NCBI GenBank assembly: GCA_963702685.1
Contig: CAVPDQ010000009.1
Coordinates: 248,001 to 312,000 of the forward strand
Reading direction: 5' to 3'
DNA length: 64,000 nucleotides
Origin: AP-15 sp963702685
GTDB taxonomy: Bacteria; Pseudomonadota; Alphaproteobacteria; ATCC43930; CGMCC-115725
Shown here: piece after piece, positions 34,445-44,213 of the stretch
Layout of the letters: each line of letters starts with the position of its first letter
Position numbering within the stretch: position 1 is the stretch's first letter
Notes under the pieces: model-generated
What the model saw: only the letters and a program-made list of their open reading frames with translations
What the model was told of the DNA's origin: nothing
The model's database searches: none
Made by a program: the position numbers and the translations under genes

Positions 34445-35074
34445 TCATGGGATTCGCGTGCCTTCGGCGGCAACCGCCTTTTGCACCGCCGGGCGCGCCA
34501 GCATGCGCGCGCGATGCGCCATGACCCGGGGCAATTTCGCGGTGTCGACGCCGTCGCCCTCGAGCCATGATGCGATCGTGAAAAGGTAGGGGTCGGATAT
34601 CGTGTAGCGGTCGCCGATGACCCACGGGCCCCGCAACAGCTCGCGCTCGATCAGCTCGAAGCATTGCGCCACGTTCGCGGTCACCTTGCGCTTCATCGCC
34701 TCGATCGCGCCGGTGTCGTCGGCCCATCTGGCACCCCGCCTGCCATGGGCGTGCGCGACATGCACGGTCGAGCACAGATAGCTGTTGAACTCCTGCAGCC
34801 GGGCGAGCGCGAACGGGTCGTCGAGCGGGGCGAGCGCCGCCTCGGGAAACCGCTGCGCCACAAAGCACAACAGCGCCGGGGTTTCGGTCAGCGTGCCGTT
34901 TTCGGTGACGAGCGCCGGAACCCGCGCTTTCGGGTTGACCGCGAGGTATTCGGGGCTGTGCTGCTGTTGCGCGCCGAAATCCACCCGCAGCGCCTCATAG
35001 GGGGCGCCGGCTTCTTCGAGCGCGATATGCGTCGCCAGCGCGCAGGTGCCGGGAGCGTAATAGAGCTTGAGCAT
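34445..35074 (-). CDS. glutathione S-transferase
   Basis: 209 residues, ATG at 35074 after GGAGGACAAAATTC. The thioredoxin-like N domain is KLYYAPGTCALATHIALEEA with Cys10 in the beta-class position and the cis-Pro in KARVPALVTENG followed by LTETPALLCF; the helical C domain has PWVIGDRYTISDPYLFTIA. It resembles bacterial beta-class GSTs that detoxify or dehalogenate. It leads the minus-strand operon. Confidence 0.88.
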   Translation of the reverse strand: MLKLYYAPGTCALATHIALEEAGAPYEALRVDFGAQQQHSPEYLAVNPKARVPALVTENGTLTETPALLCFVAQRFPEAALAPLDDPFALARLQEFNSYLCSTVHVAHAHGRRGARWADDTGAIEAMKRKVTANVAQCFELIERELLRGPWVIGDRYTISDPYLFTIASWLEGDGVDTAKLPRVMAHRARMLARPAVQKAVAAEGTRIP

Positions 35075-35164
35075 GAATTTTGTCCTCCCTTGGCCGCGGA
35101 TCAGGCCGCATGGCTCGGGCTGCGCCACCGGTTAATATCGGAACATCGCAACCGGCGCGAGGGA

Positions 35165-36537
35165 ATGATGACCGACGATCCGGCCTGGGCGCTCGCCCGG
35201 CATGTTTGCCGCACCGGCTACGCCGATCTGCCCGCGAGCGCCGTCGCATCTGCCCGCCGCGACATTCTCGACACCTTTGGCTGCATGCTCGGCGGCAGCG
35301 GCGCGCCCGGGATCGACGAGCTCTTCGGGGTGGTCGTCGCGCTGGGGCGGGCTCGCGCGAAAGCCGCGTGCTGCTGCGCGGCGCCCGGCTGCCGGCGCCG
35401 CAGGCGGCGCTCGTTAACGCCGGCATGGGCCATGCGCTCGATTTCGACGACACGCTCGATACCGGCGGCTCGATCCATCCCGGCGTCTCGGTGCTGGGCG
35501 CGGTGCTGGCGGTATGCGACAGCCTCGACCGCGTCAGCGGGCGCGACGTGCTGCTGGCGGTGGCGCTGGGCCTCGACATCTCGTGCCGCGTGGCACTCGC
35601 GAGCCCGCTCGACCGCGGCTGGCACCGCACCGCGGCGATGGGTGTCTTTGGCGCGACCGCGGCTGCGGGGAAGCTCATCGGCCTCGATCCGGAGCAGATG
35701 CTCGCCGCTTTTGGCATCGCCTACAGCCACGCCGCCGGCAATCGCCAATGCATTCTCGACGGGGCGCTGACCAAGCGCCTGCAGGCCGGCCAGGCGGCGA
35801 GCGCCGGCGTGTTCTCGGCGGTCCTGGCGCAGACCGGGTTTACCGGGGCGCGCAACATCTTCAATGGCCGTTTCGGATTTTTCGAGCTCTACCAGCCAAA
35901 CGGACACGACGCCGCGGCATTGCTCGACGGTCTCGGCACGGCCTTCCGCGGCGAGGGGCTGAGCTACAAGCCCTATCCCTGCGGCCGGCCCTTGCATGCG
36001 GCGATCGACGCCGCGCTCGCGGCCCGCGCCGGGCTCGACATCGACGGGCCAGACGATATCGCATCGGTGACGGTCGAGGCCGACCCCGCCGGCCATGACG
36101 ACCAGTTCGGCAGCGGGCCGGCAAAGCGCCGCCCGACCCAAATCGTCGAGGCGCAATTCGCCCAGCCCTTTCTGATCGCGACCGCTTTGGTGCACGGCAG
36201 GGTCGGGATCGCGGAAGTGGGCGGCCTCGGCGACGCCGCGGTCCTGGCGCTCTCGGACCGGATCGCCGGTGCCGCGCGCGACGGCCGCCCGAAAGGATCG
36301 GTCGCCATCACCGTGCAAACGACCGACGGCCGCGCGCTCACTGTCGAAGCCACCGCCCCGACGGGCTCACCGCAAAAGCCGCTCACCACGGCTCAGCTCG
36401 AAGCCAAATTCCGCGACTGCGCCCGCAATGCCGTAAAGCCTCTCTCGGACGCCAGCGTCGAGGCGGCATTGGCGATGATCGGCCGATTGGAAACATTGCC
36501 CGACGCCCGCGCCCTGATCGCCCCCTTCGCCGGCTGA
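35165..36537 (+). pseudogene. MmgE/PrpD family protein, one frameshift
   Basis: The N-terminus in the first frame is MMTDDPAWALARHVCRTGY, then ASARRDILDTFGCMLGGSG. Near 35349 a missing G in CTGGGGCGGGC shifts the frame; it continues SRVLLRGARLPAPQAALVNA, GMGHALDFDDT, HRTAAMGVFGATAAAGKL, SYKPYPCGRPLHAAID and so on to the stop. Together they make a complete protein of about 457 residues related to 2-methylcitrate dehydratase and cis-aconitate decarboxylase. All later family features are intact, so an assembly indel is as likely as decay. Confidence 0.78.
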
Positions 36538-36685
36538 CCAGCACGGCATCGCCGCCTGTCTCCCCCTCCGGCCCCCTTCCGTCCATGTGGGCGACGGTCC
36601 CGGATGCGGTATAGTGGGGCTGGCGGGCATCGTGGAGACGGTCGGACCGCCCTAAGCGCTCACCGTCGAGCAGGAGGGTCAAATC

Positions 36686-37807
36686 ATGGCAAATTACCGG
36701 GTTATATCCTCGGACAATCACGTGTTTGAGCCGCCGGACCTATGGACGAGCAGAGCCAAGCCGGCGTTCAAGGACCGGATCCCGCAACTTGTCCGCGAGT
36801 ATGATGGCGATTGGTGGTATTGCGACGGCCACCGGACGATCGGGCTGAGCCCTGGAGCGCAGACGGGGATGCGGTTCGAAGAACCGGAAAAGATGGTCCG
36901 CACCATGACCTTTGATAAAGTCCGCCGCGGGGGCTACGTCCCCGAGGAGCACCTCAAGGACATGGATGCCGATGGGGTGGATGTAAGCATTGTCTATCCC
37001 ACGGTTGGTCTGCTGCTGTACAGCGTGCCGGACACTGCGCTGCTGTCGGAGATTTTCAGAGGATACAACAACTGGCTCGCCGAGTTCTGCACCGGGGAGC
37101 CAAAGCGCCTCAAAGGCATCGGCATGATCAACGTGGACGATGTGCAGGAGGGTGTCAAAGAGCTGGAGCGCTGTGCCGGGATGGGGCTGGCGGGCGGCAT
37201 GGTCACCGTCTATCCCCCGGAGGGGAAGGGGTACGACAATCCGATGTATGAGCCGCTGTGGGCGGCGGCCGAGGATCTGGATATTCCCCTTGGCATGCAC
37301 ATTGCGACCAACCGGCCGGGCCCGGGCCAGGATTTTGGGCTCGAGGACCGCAACCGCGTCCGCAACTCCTTCCTGGCCAACGCCGACCACTGGGTGCGGA
37401 TGTCTCTTGCCGACATGATCTTCAGCGGCGTCTTTGAGCGGCATCCAAAGCTCAAGGTGGGCACCGTGGAGCACGAGCTGTCCTGGATTCCCCACTTCCT
37501 GGACCGCATCGACTACACCTACACCCAACGGGTCCAGCAAGAGCGCTATCGGTTCAAAGAGGCGATGCTGCCGAGCGATTATTTCCATCGCAACGTATTT
37601 GCCGGCTTCCAGGAAGATGCCATGGGGATACGCGATCGCCACATCATCGGCGTGGACAATCTCCTCTGGGGCTCGGATTATCCCCATGTCGAATCCACCT
37701 TCCCCAGGAGCCACCAAATCATCGAGGAGGTTCTGAGGGACTGCACTGAAGAAGAGAAGGTCAAGATCGCTGGCGGCAATGCCGTTCGGATATACAATCT
37801 CAACTAG
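36686..37807 (+). CDS. amidohydrolase family 2 hydrolase
   Basis: 373 residues, with AGGAGGG before the ATG. S-D-N-H at residues 9-12 takes the place of the usual DxH, then LKDMDADGVDVSIVYPTVGL, GMHIATNRPGPGQ, VGTVEHELSWIPHFLDRID and WGSDYPHVESTFP with the C-terminal Asp. Such members often use one metal. Codons such as ATA, CTA, AGA and TCC are more frequent than in neighbouring genes, which suggests acquisition from elsewhere. The substrate is unknown. Confidence 0.85.
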   Translation: MANYRVISSDNHVFEPPDLWTSRAKPAFKDRIPQLVREYDGDWWYCDGHRTIGLSPGAQTGMRFEEPEKMVRTMTFDKVRRGGYVPEEHLKDMDADGVDVSIVYPTVGLLLYSVPDTALLSEIFRGYNNWLAEFCTGEPKRLKGIGMINVDDVQEGVKELERCAGMGLAGGMVTVYPPEGKGYDNPMYEPLWAAAEDLDIPLGMHIATNRPGPGQDFGLEDRNRVRNSFLANADHWVRMSLADMIFSGVFERHPKLKVGTVEHELSWIPHFLDRIDYTYTQRVQQERYRFKEAMLPSDYFHRNVFAGFQEDAMGIRDRHIIGVDNLLWGSDYPHVESTFPRSHQIIEEVLRDCTEEEKVKIAGGNAVRIYNLN

Positions 37808-37844
37808 GCTCCGGCTCAATCATCTGATTCACCGGAAAAGGTCC

Positions 37845-37922
37845 GTAGGATGGGTTGAGCATCGCAAAACCCATCGCAACAACCGCAGAAGATGGGTTTC
37901 GCTGTCGCTCAACCCATCCTAC
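37845..37922. repeat. interspersed palindrome with 16-base perfect inverted ends
   Basis: GTAGGATGGGTTGAGC (37845-37860) is exactly inverted at 37907-37922, with further inner complementarity (AAAACCCATCGCA against GATGGGTTTCGC). This is the widespread proteobacterial GGATGGGTTGAGC...GCTCAACCCATCC repeat, a non-coding element of about 78 bases. Confidence 0.9.
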
Positions 37923-37969
37923 AAGGTCTCCGCGTTGAATCATCTGAACGCATCTAAGCACTAGAGCTC

Positions 37970-38105
37970 TCCTCTCCGCCCCTGGGGGCGGAGAGGGTCG
38001 GGGTGAGGTGGCGGATGCCAGAGCGCTCGCCGTCACCACTCATCTTCCCAGGGGTGCAAACGCGACAACCTCTCCCTCTCCGCCCCTGGGGCGGAGAGGG
38101 GCGAA
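37970..38105. repeat. pair of CTCTCCGCCCC/GGGGCGGAGAG hairpins
   Basis: CTCTCCGCCCCTGGGGGCGGAGAG near 37973 and CTCTCCGCCCCTGGGGCGGAGAG near 38075 are two hairpin units in direct order with about 80 bases between. Non-coding. The remainder of 37808-38182 holds the palindrome listed above and nothing else I recognise. Confidence 0.8.
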
Positions 38106-38182
38106 GCTGCGCGGCGTATCTTGTCCCCTGTTTAAGCTTTACGGTTCACCCGGCGCGTTTTTACCACCATTTGGGTTGAGCG

Positions 38183-39385
38183 ATGTGCGAGCTGATTGGA
38201 CGGGCGATCGGTCAGGCAATCGCGCGGCGGCGCCTGCTGGGCGGTGCCGGCGCTGGCGTTCTCGCCGCGGTTTTGGGGAAGCCGGCCTCGGCTGCCGACA
38301 CCGCGCAGCAGCAGGCGAGAATCGCGCAGGCAAAATCCGCGGCCGCACCGTTCGGCACGCGCCTGCTTCTCCTCGGCACCGCAGGCGGCCCGGTCTATTG
38401 GACGAATACCAATCGGCGCAGCGCTTCGTCCGCTCTGGTCGTCGGCGACGCGGTCTATCTGGTCGATTGCGGCGATGGTGTCGGCAAGCGGCTCCAGGAA
38501 GCGCTGGACCCGCCGACCGAGCGCGCGACGATGAAGACTTTGCGGGCGGTCTTTTTGACCCACCTGCATTCCGACCACACCGTCGATTACCCCAATATAT
38601 TGCTGTACGGGTGGTACGCGGGCATCGAAGCGGCGGCGTCCCCGCTGCGGGTGCTCGGACCCGGGCGCAGGGGCCAGATGGAGCCGGTCTTTACGCCGCC
38701 GGGACGGCAGGCGGTAGAGCCCCCGGTGATGAACCCGGGCAATCCGACACCCGGAACGGAGGACATGACGGGCTATCTCTATCAAGCCTTCGCCACCGAC
38801 ATAAACGACCGGATGCGCGACAACGGGAAAAAGGACATTCGGAAACTGGTCGTGGCCCAGGACATCAAGCTGCCCGAAATTGCCGGGTTCAAATCGCCGA
38901 ACGAGACCCCGGAGCCGGCGATGCAGCCGTTCAAGATTTACGAGGACGACCGGGTGCGGGTATCGGCGACACTCGTTTACCATGCGCCGATCTGGCCGGC
39001 ATTTGCCTACCGCTTCGACACCGATGCGGGTGCGGTCGTCTTCTCGGGCGATACGGCGCCGAGCCAAAATCTCGTAAGGCTGGCGAAGGGTGCGGATATC
39101 CTCGTTCATGAAGTCATCGTATCGGCTTGGATCGACCGCATTCTGCCGCCGCCCCGCAACCCGGCGCAGGAGACGCTGAGGGCGCACCTCTTGAGGGCCC
39201 ACACCCCGGTCGAGCAGGTCGGCAAGATCGCCGAGGCGGCGGGCGTATCTACCCTCGTGCTAAATCACATCGTGCCCGGCAATGCCCGCGCCGAGGAGCT
39301 CCTCCCGGCGCAGCAAGACTTTGCCGGACAGCTCGTCATCGGCGAGGATCTGCTGCAATTGGGGGTAGGGCGGGCGCGGCACTGA
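38183..39385 (+). CDS. exported MBL-fold metallo-hydrolase with Tat signal
   Basis: 400 residues. The N-terminus has a twin-arginine leader (IARRRLLGGAGAGVLAAVLG, cleavage after PASA near residue 37). The metallo-beta-lactamase metal site is H127-L-H-S-D-H132, followed by VVFSGDTAPSQNL (metal Asp), VLVHEV-like ILVHEVI and LVLNHIVPG (last His). The type resembles arylsulfatase/ribonuclease-Z-like hydrolases. A folded, metal-loaded periplasmic hydrolase is predicted; its substrate is unknown. Confidence 0.85.
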   Translation: MCELIGRAIGQAIARRRLLGGAGAGVLAAVLGKPASAADTAQQQARIAQAKSAAAPFGTRLLLLGTAGGPVYWTNTNRRSASSALVVGDAVYLVDCGDGVGKRLQEALDPPTERATMKTLRAVFLTHLHSDHTVDYPNILLYGWYAGIEAAASPLRVLGPGRRGQMEPVFTPPGRQAVEPPVMNPGNPTPGTEDMTGYLYQAFATDINDRMRDNGKKDIRKLVVAQDIKLPEIAGFKSPNETPEPAMQPFKIYEDDRVRVSATLVYHAPIWPAFAYRFDTDAGAVVFSGDTAPSQNLVRLAKGADILVHEVIVSAWIDRILPPPRNPAQETLRAHLLRAHTPVEQVGKIAEAAGVSTLVLNHIVPGNARAEELLPAQQDFAGQLVIGEDLLQLGVGRARH

Positions 39386-39410
39386 GGATCGGCGATTGTC
39401 GGCGGCGCGG

Positions 39411-41063
39411 CTAGCCCAGCGCCAGCTGGCGGTAGCCGGCGGCGGCGACGGCGTCGCAATGGGCGCGGAAGGCGGGGTGGCCGGCGCTGTAGCGCATGAT
39501 TTTGCGGGTTTGCTTGCCGGCGACGTTGCGGTTGACGCCGGTCATCCACGAGTCGATTTCGTTCATCAGCAGCCCTTCGCCGGCCGCGAGGACCTGCGCG
39601 GTCCAATCGGCGACGCCGGTGGGGGTGGCCTCGATCCGGGTCAGGCCGCGGTCGTGCGCGAACCGGACGAGGCCCGTCACCCATTCGACGCTGTATTCGG
39701 CGGCGCGCGGGAAATTGCCGAGCCCGGCATGCGGACCCATCACCATCAACAGGTTTGGAAAGCTTTCGACCAGGATGCCGAGAAAGGTCTGCGGCCCGTC
39801 CCGCCATTTGTCCTTGAGCCGCTCGCCGCCCGTGCCGCGAATGTCGATGCGGTCGAGGCTGCCGGTGATCGCGTCAAAGCCGGTGGCATAGACGATGATG
39901 TCGAATTCGTATTCGGAGGCGCTGGTCGCGATGCCGGCGGGCGTAATGCGCTCGATCGGCGTCTCGTTGATATCGACGAGCCTGACATTCGGCTGGTTGT
40001 AGACCTCGTAATAGCGGGTTTCGAGCGGCACGCGGCGGGTGCCGAAGCCGTGGTTTTTCGGGATCAGCTTGTCGGCGACCATGGGATCGTGCACCCGCTC
40101 GCGGATCTTGCGCGCGATAAAATCCGAAACCAGCGCATTGGCGTTGCGATCGGTCAGGATGTCGCGAAAATTGCCCTGCCAGATGCCAAAGCCCGGCTCG
40201 CCATAAAGCTTTTCCCAGAAAGCCTCGCGCTCCTCGGGCGTCGCTTCGTAGGTGGCGCGCGGGTCGGGGGCGTGGATAAAGCAGCCGGGGGTATCGTTGC
40301 AGCGCGCGAAAATCTCGGGATAGCGGGACCGGATCTCCTGCATCTCGTCCGCGCCGATCCGGTCGTTGTGCAACGGCGCGCACCAGTTGGGCGTGCGCTG
40401 GAACACACTCAGAGCCAGCGCGGTCTTGGCCACCTGCGGGATCAATTGCACGGCGCTGGCGCCGGTGCCGATCACGGCGACGCGCTTGCCTTCGAACGCG
40501 ACCCCTTCCTTCGGCCAGTAATGGGTATGGCAGGACTGGCCTTTGAAGGTATCGACACCGGGGATCTGCGGCATCGTCGGGGCCGAGAGCACGCCGACGG
40601 CGGTGACGAGGAAACGGGTGCGGCAGCGCCTGCCGTCTTCGAGCGCCACGTCCCAGCTGCGCGTTTCCTCGCAATAATGCGCGGCGGCAACGCGGCTGTT
40701 GAAGTCGATGTCGCGGCGCAGGTCGAGCTTGTCGGCGACGTGGTTCAAATAGCGCTCGGTCTCGGGCTGCGGCGCAAAGCGCTCGGTCCAATCCCATTCC
40801 GCGAGCAATTCCGGCGAAAAGGAATAGCCGTAAGTGTAGCTCTCCGAATCGAAGCGGGCGCCGGGATAGCGGTTCCAGTACCAGGTGCCGCCGACACCGC
40901 TGCCGTCTTCGAAGACGCGCACCTGGAGCCCGAGCTCGCGCAGCTTATGGAGCGTGTAAAGCCCGGAAACCCCGGCGCCGATGACGACCGCATCCAAGAG
41001 GTCGGGCTGCTCGCGGGTCTGGCTGTCGGGGTCGGCGAAATTGTCGGCGCGGCTCGTCATCAT
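39411..41063 (-). CDS. Baeyer-Villiger flavoprotein monooxygenase (cyclohexanone monooxygenase-like)
   Basis: 550 residues. First Rossmann motif AVVIGAGVSGLYTLHKL (25-41), the BVMO fingerprint F173-K-G-Q-S-C-H-T-H-Y-W-P184 and the NADPH Rossmann VAVIGTGASAVQLIPQVA all fit class B monooxygenases that convert ketones to esters or lactones. WYWNRYPGARFDSESYTYGY is the typical FAD-side segment. It is convergent with the MBL gene. Genes 41185-44033 lie upstream on the same strand; the 120-base gap may hold a separate promoter. Confidence 0.9.
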   Translation of the reverse strand: MMTSRADNFADPDSQTREQPDLLDAVVIGAGVSGLYTLHKLRELGLQVRVFEDGSGVGGTWYWNRYPGARFDSESYTYGYSFSPELLAEWDWTERFAPQPETERYLNHVADKLDLRRDIDFNSRVAAAHYCEETRSWDVALEDGRRCRTRFLVTAVGVLSAPTMPQIPGVDTFKGQSCHTHYWPKEGVAFEGKRVAVIGTGASAVQLIPQVAKTALALSVFQRTPNWCAPLHNDRIGADEMQEIRSRYPEIFARCNDTPGCFIHAPDPRATYEATPEEREAFWEKLYGEPGFGIWQGNFRDILTDRNANALVSDFIARKIRERVHDPMVADKLIPKNHGFGTRRVPLETRYYEVYNQPNVRLVDINETPIERITPAGIATSASEYEFDIIVYATGFDAITGSLDRIDIRGTGGERLKDKWRDGPQTFLGILVESFPNLLMVMGPHAGLGNFPRAAEYSVEWVTGLVRFAHDRGLTRIEATPTGVADWTAQVLAAGEGLLMNEIDSWMTGVNRNVAGKQTRKIMRYSAGHPAFRAHCDAVAAAGYRQLALG

Positions 41064-41184
41064 TCCCTCCGGCTGCGATCGGACGGTGCGGGCATGCTAA
41101 CCCTGCGGCGCAAGCCGCGCGAGCGCGAACGCCATGCAGAATGGGAATGCGCGCACTCGCGCCGGCGGGATGGCAAAGACCCGG

Positions 41185-42558
41185 TCAACCGCAGCCGGGG
41201 AGGGGCCGCCGATAGGCCGCGGCCGGGTGCGTCGCCGGCAGCCTTGCCCGCCCCGACAGCTTCTCGCGCAAGGTGCCCGGCCGATAGTCGCGCTTGTAGA
41301 CGCCACGCTCCTGCAGGATCGGGACGACCAGATCGACAAAATCCTCGAGGCTTTCGGGTGTGACGATGCGGCTCAGATTGAACCCGTCGATATCGGTGTC
41401 CTCGACCCAGTCGATCAGCTCATCGGCCACTTCCTCGGCCGAGCCGACGATCGGCGGGGTGCGGCTGCCGAGCCCCATCTGGCCGATGATCCGCCGCAAC
41501 GTCCAAGGCTCGGCGCTCAGCCGGGTGATCGCCTCGACCGCCGAGTTCATCGCGTCGTTCTTCTCGTGGCGGATCGGCTCGTCCATGCCGTAGCGCGACA
41601 AGTCGATGCCGGTCGAGCTGGAGAAATGCGCCAGCGCCCCGTCGATGCTGGCATGCCGATGATATTCCTGATACTTTTCTTGCGCTTCGGCGTGGGTGCC
41701 GGCGGTGACCACGGCGCGGCCGAGAAACACCAGGACGTCGCGCGGGTTGCGGCCATGCGCTGCGGCGCGGGCGCGAATGTCGGCGACGATGCCGCGGGTG
41801 ATCTTTCGATCCGGCCCGTTGATAAAGATGCATTCCGCATGCGTCGCGGCAAATTCGCGGCCGCGCGCCGAGGCGCCGGCCTGGTAGAGCACCGGGGTGC
41901 GCTGCGGCGACGGCTCGGCGAGGTGGATCGCGTCCACCTGATAGTGGGGGCCCCGATGCTCGACGCGGTGGATTTTGGCCGGATCGGCAAAGATGCCGCC
42001 CGCCTTGTCGCGCAGCACCGCATCCTCTTCCCAGCTTCCCTCCCACAGCTGGTAGACGACGGCCATATATTCGTCGGCGACCTCGTAGCGTCCGTCATGG
42101 TCGGGCTGGACCGCCGACCCCATGCCGCGTGCGGCGCTGTCGAGATAGCCGGTGACGATATTCCAGCCCACCCGGCCGCGCGTCAGGTGGTCCAAGGTCG
42201 ACAGCCGGCGCGCGAACAAATAGGGCGGCTCGTAGGTCAAATTGGCGGTGACGCCAAACCCGATATGCGTCGTCGCTGCGGCCATTGCCGGCACGACCAT
42301 CATCGGGTCGTTGACCGGGACCTGCACGGCATTGGCGATCGACGGTCCCGGCCCGCCCTGGTAGACGTCGTAAACCCCGACGATGTCGGCGAGAAAAATC
42401 CCGTCGAGCTTGCCGCGCTCGGCGAGCCGCGCCAGGTGCTGCCAATATTCGATCGTGTTGTAGTCGAGCGAGCGGTCGCGCGGATGGGTCCACATCCCGT
42501 GCTGGATGTGGCCGACGCAATTCATGTCGAAGGCGTTGAGGCGGATTTCTTTGGTCAT
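41185..42558 (-). CDS. NtaA/SnaA/DszA family FMN-dependent monooxygenase
   Basis: 457 residues. IRLNAFDMNCVGHIQHGMW at the start, then FLADIVGVYDVYQGG, STLDHLTRGRVGWNIVTGYL and VLYQAGASARGREFAATHAE are diagnostic of the nitrilotriacetate/dibenzothiophene-sulfone monooxygenase family, which uses reduced FMN from a separate reductase to break C-N or C-S bonds. No reductase gene is in the window. Its ATG lies 17 bases after the stop of the flavoprotein monooxygenase upstream, so they share a transcript. Confidence 0.88.
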   Translation of the reverse strand: MTKEIRLNAFDMNCVGHIQHGMWTHPRDRSLDYNTIEYWQHLARLAERGKLDGIFLADIVGVYDVYQGGPGPSIANAVQVPVNDPMMVVPAMAAATTHIGFGVTANLTYEPPYLFARRLSTLDHLTRGRVGWNIVTGYLDSAARGMGSAVQPDHDGRYEVADEYMAVVYQLWEGSWEEDAVLRDKAGGIFADPAKIHRVEHRGPHYQVDAIHLAEPSPQRTPVLYQAGASARGREFAATHAECIFINGPDRKITRGIVADIRARAAAHGRNPRDVLVFLGRAVVTAGTHAEAQEKYQEYHRHASIDGALAHFSSSTGIDLSRYGMDEPIRHEKNDAMNSAVEAITRLSAEPWTLRRIIGQMGLGSRTPPIVGSAEEVADELIDWVEDTDIDGFNLSRIVTPESLEDFVDLVVPILQERGVYKRDYRPGTLREKLSGRARLPATHPAAAYRRPLPGCG

Positions 42559-42575
42559 TCGGCGCCACCGCGCGG

Positions 42576-44033
42576 TCAGTCGCCCTGCCCGGTCGGGATG
42601 AACCGGAAATCGTCCAGCGGTGCGGCGGCGAGAAAAGCCTTGTGCTCGCTCTGCGGCAACGGCCACAGGACGGGTGTCGCCTGGTCGCCGGTGTACCAGT
42701 TCTGGCAGCCGCCGACCCAGACCGTGGCGGGAAAAGCGCGGCGCAGGCGGGCGAGGAACTCTTCGGTCGCTTCGACGGTCGGCGTCACCGCGGCGCGGCG
42801 CGCCCGAGCCTCTGCGAGGAGCCGCATGATGCACGCGATCTCCTGGTCGAGGCCCAGCGGCACCGGCACGTTGTTTACCGGGGCGAACGGCCCGTAGAGC
42901 ATGAAGAGGTTGGGGAAGCCCGGCACGGCGATGCCGCCGTAGGAATAAATCCCGTCCTTCCAGGCTTCGTCGATCGTCGTGCCGTCGAGGCCCGTCACCT
43001 GCATCGGCCGCATATAGGCGTGCGCGTCAAAGCCCGTGGCATAGACGAGCACGTCGAGCGCCACCTCGGTGCCATCGGCCATGACGACGCCGTCCGGCAC
43101 GATGCGGTCGATCCGCCCCTTGACGATGTGCGCGTTCGGACGCTGCACCGCCATGTAATAGTTCTTGTCCGATTTGGGGATGCGGGTGCAGCCGAGATTA
43201 TAGTCGGGCGTCAGCTTGCGTTTGAGCTCGGGGTCCTCGATGCAGTCGAGATAGGACGCATAGTCGCGCTCCATCGCCGCGCGCTGCGGCCCGGGCTCGA
43301 GACGCCAGCGGTCGAATTCGTTGATGAATTGCCACAGCCGGCGCTGCTCGCGCCGGTAGGCAAAGGGCAGCCGCAGCATCGCCCGCTCGCGCCAGGTCGA
43401 GCGCGGGTTTTCGCGGATATGCACCCATTGCGCGCGGCGGATGAACTGGGTCACCTCGCACCCGGCCCAGGCCAAGGCCTCGGTGATCTGCACGCCGCTG
43501 GCGCCGCTGCCGATCACACCCCAGCGCTTGCCGTCATAGGGCACGCCGTGGTCCCAGCACGCGGAGTGAAAAGACGGCCCGGCAAAGCTGTCGCGTCCGG
43601 CGATCTCCGGATAGAGCGGCTGGTGCAAAAAGCCGGTGGCGCAAATAAAGGCGTCCGCGACATCGGTGCCGCCGCCGGCGGTCTCGATCTGCCAGCGGCC
43701 CCCGGCATACCGCGCGGCGACGACCTCCTCGTTGAACCGGATGAACCGCGTCAGGCCGCGGTCGCGCGCGACCTTTTTGACATAGTCCCAAATCTCGGCG
43801 GCCGGGGCGTATTTGCGCGACCAGCCGTAATTCGGCTGAAACGGGAATTCGTATTGCCGCGACAGCACATCGACAAAGAGGCCGGGAAACGTATTGTCCC
43901 GCCAGGTGCCGCCGACCTCGCCGGCCTTCTCGTAGACGGTGAAATCGATCCGGGCACGCTTTAGCGTCTCGGCCATAAAGAGGCCCGACACGCCGGCGCC
44001 AGCCACGACAACCCGAAATTTCCGATCTGCCAT
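42576..44033 (-). CDS. FAD/NADPH flavoprotein monooxygenase, BVMO-like
   Basis: 485 residues from ATG 44033. FAD site VVVAGAGVSGLFMAETLKRA, FxGxxxHSxxWD-type fingerprint F150-A-G-P-S-F-H-S-A-C-W-D161, NADPH site WGVIGSGASGVQITEAL and the late ATGFDAHAYMRP. It differs enough from the enzyme at 39411 (WRDNTFPGLFVDV at the FAD side) to be another class B subgroup. First gene of a minus-strand unit with the DszA-type monooxygenase; divergent from the MFS gene. Confidence 0.88.
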   Translation of the reverse strand: MADRKFRVVVAGAGVSGLFMAETLKRARIDFTVYEKAGEVGGTWRDNTFPGLFVDVLSRQYEFPFQPNYGWSRKYAPAAEIWDYVKKVARDRGLTRFIRFNEEVVAARYAGGRWQIETAGGGTDVADAFICATGFLHQPLYPEIAGRDSFAGPSFHSACWDHGVPYDGKRWGVIGSGASGVQITEALAWAGCEVTQFIRRAQWVHIRENPRSTWRERAMLRLPFAYRREQRRLWQFINEFDRWRLEPGPQRAAMERDYASYLDCIEDPELKRKLTPDYNLGCTRIPKSDKNYYMAVQRPNAHIVKGRIDRIVPDGVVMADGTEVALDVLVYATGFDAHAYMRPMQVTGLDGTTIDEAWKDGIYSYGGIAVPGFPNLFMLYGPFAPVNNVPVPLGLDQEIACIMRLLAEARARRAAVTPTVEATEEFLARLRRAFPATVWVGGCQNWYTGDQATPVLWPLPQSEHKAFLAAAPLDDFRFIPTGQGD

Positions 44034-44213
44034 CACACACCGCCAAGCCGGCCGAGGGTCGGGCAAAGCTTAAGCCGATCGCCGCGCGCCCGACAACAGC
44101 GGCTCGCCGGCAACCGCGACGCAATGGATTTAGCCTGGTGCGCGACGACGGCGCGCGGCTGATGCATCAAATTGCGCCATCCTGCGGCGGGCATCTTCGG
44201 TTATTTCCGTCCG

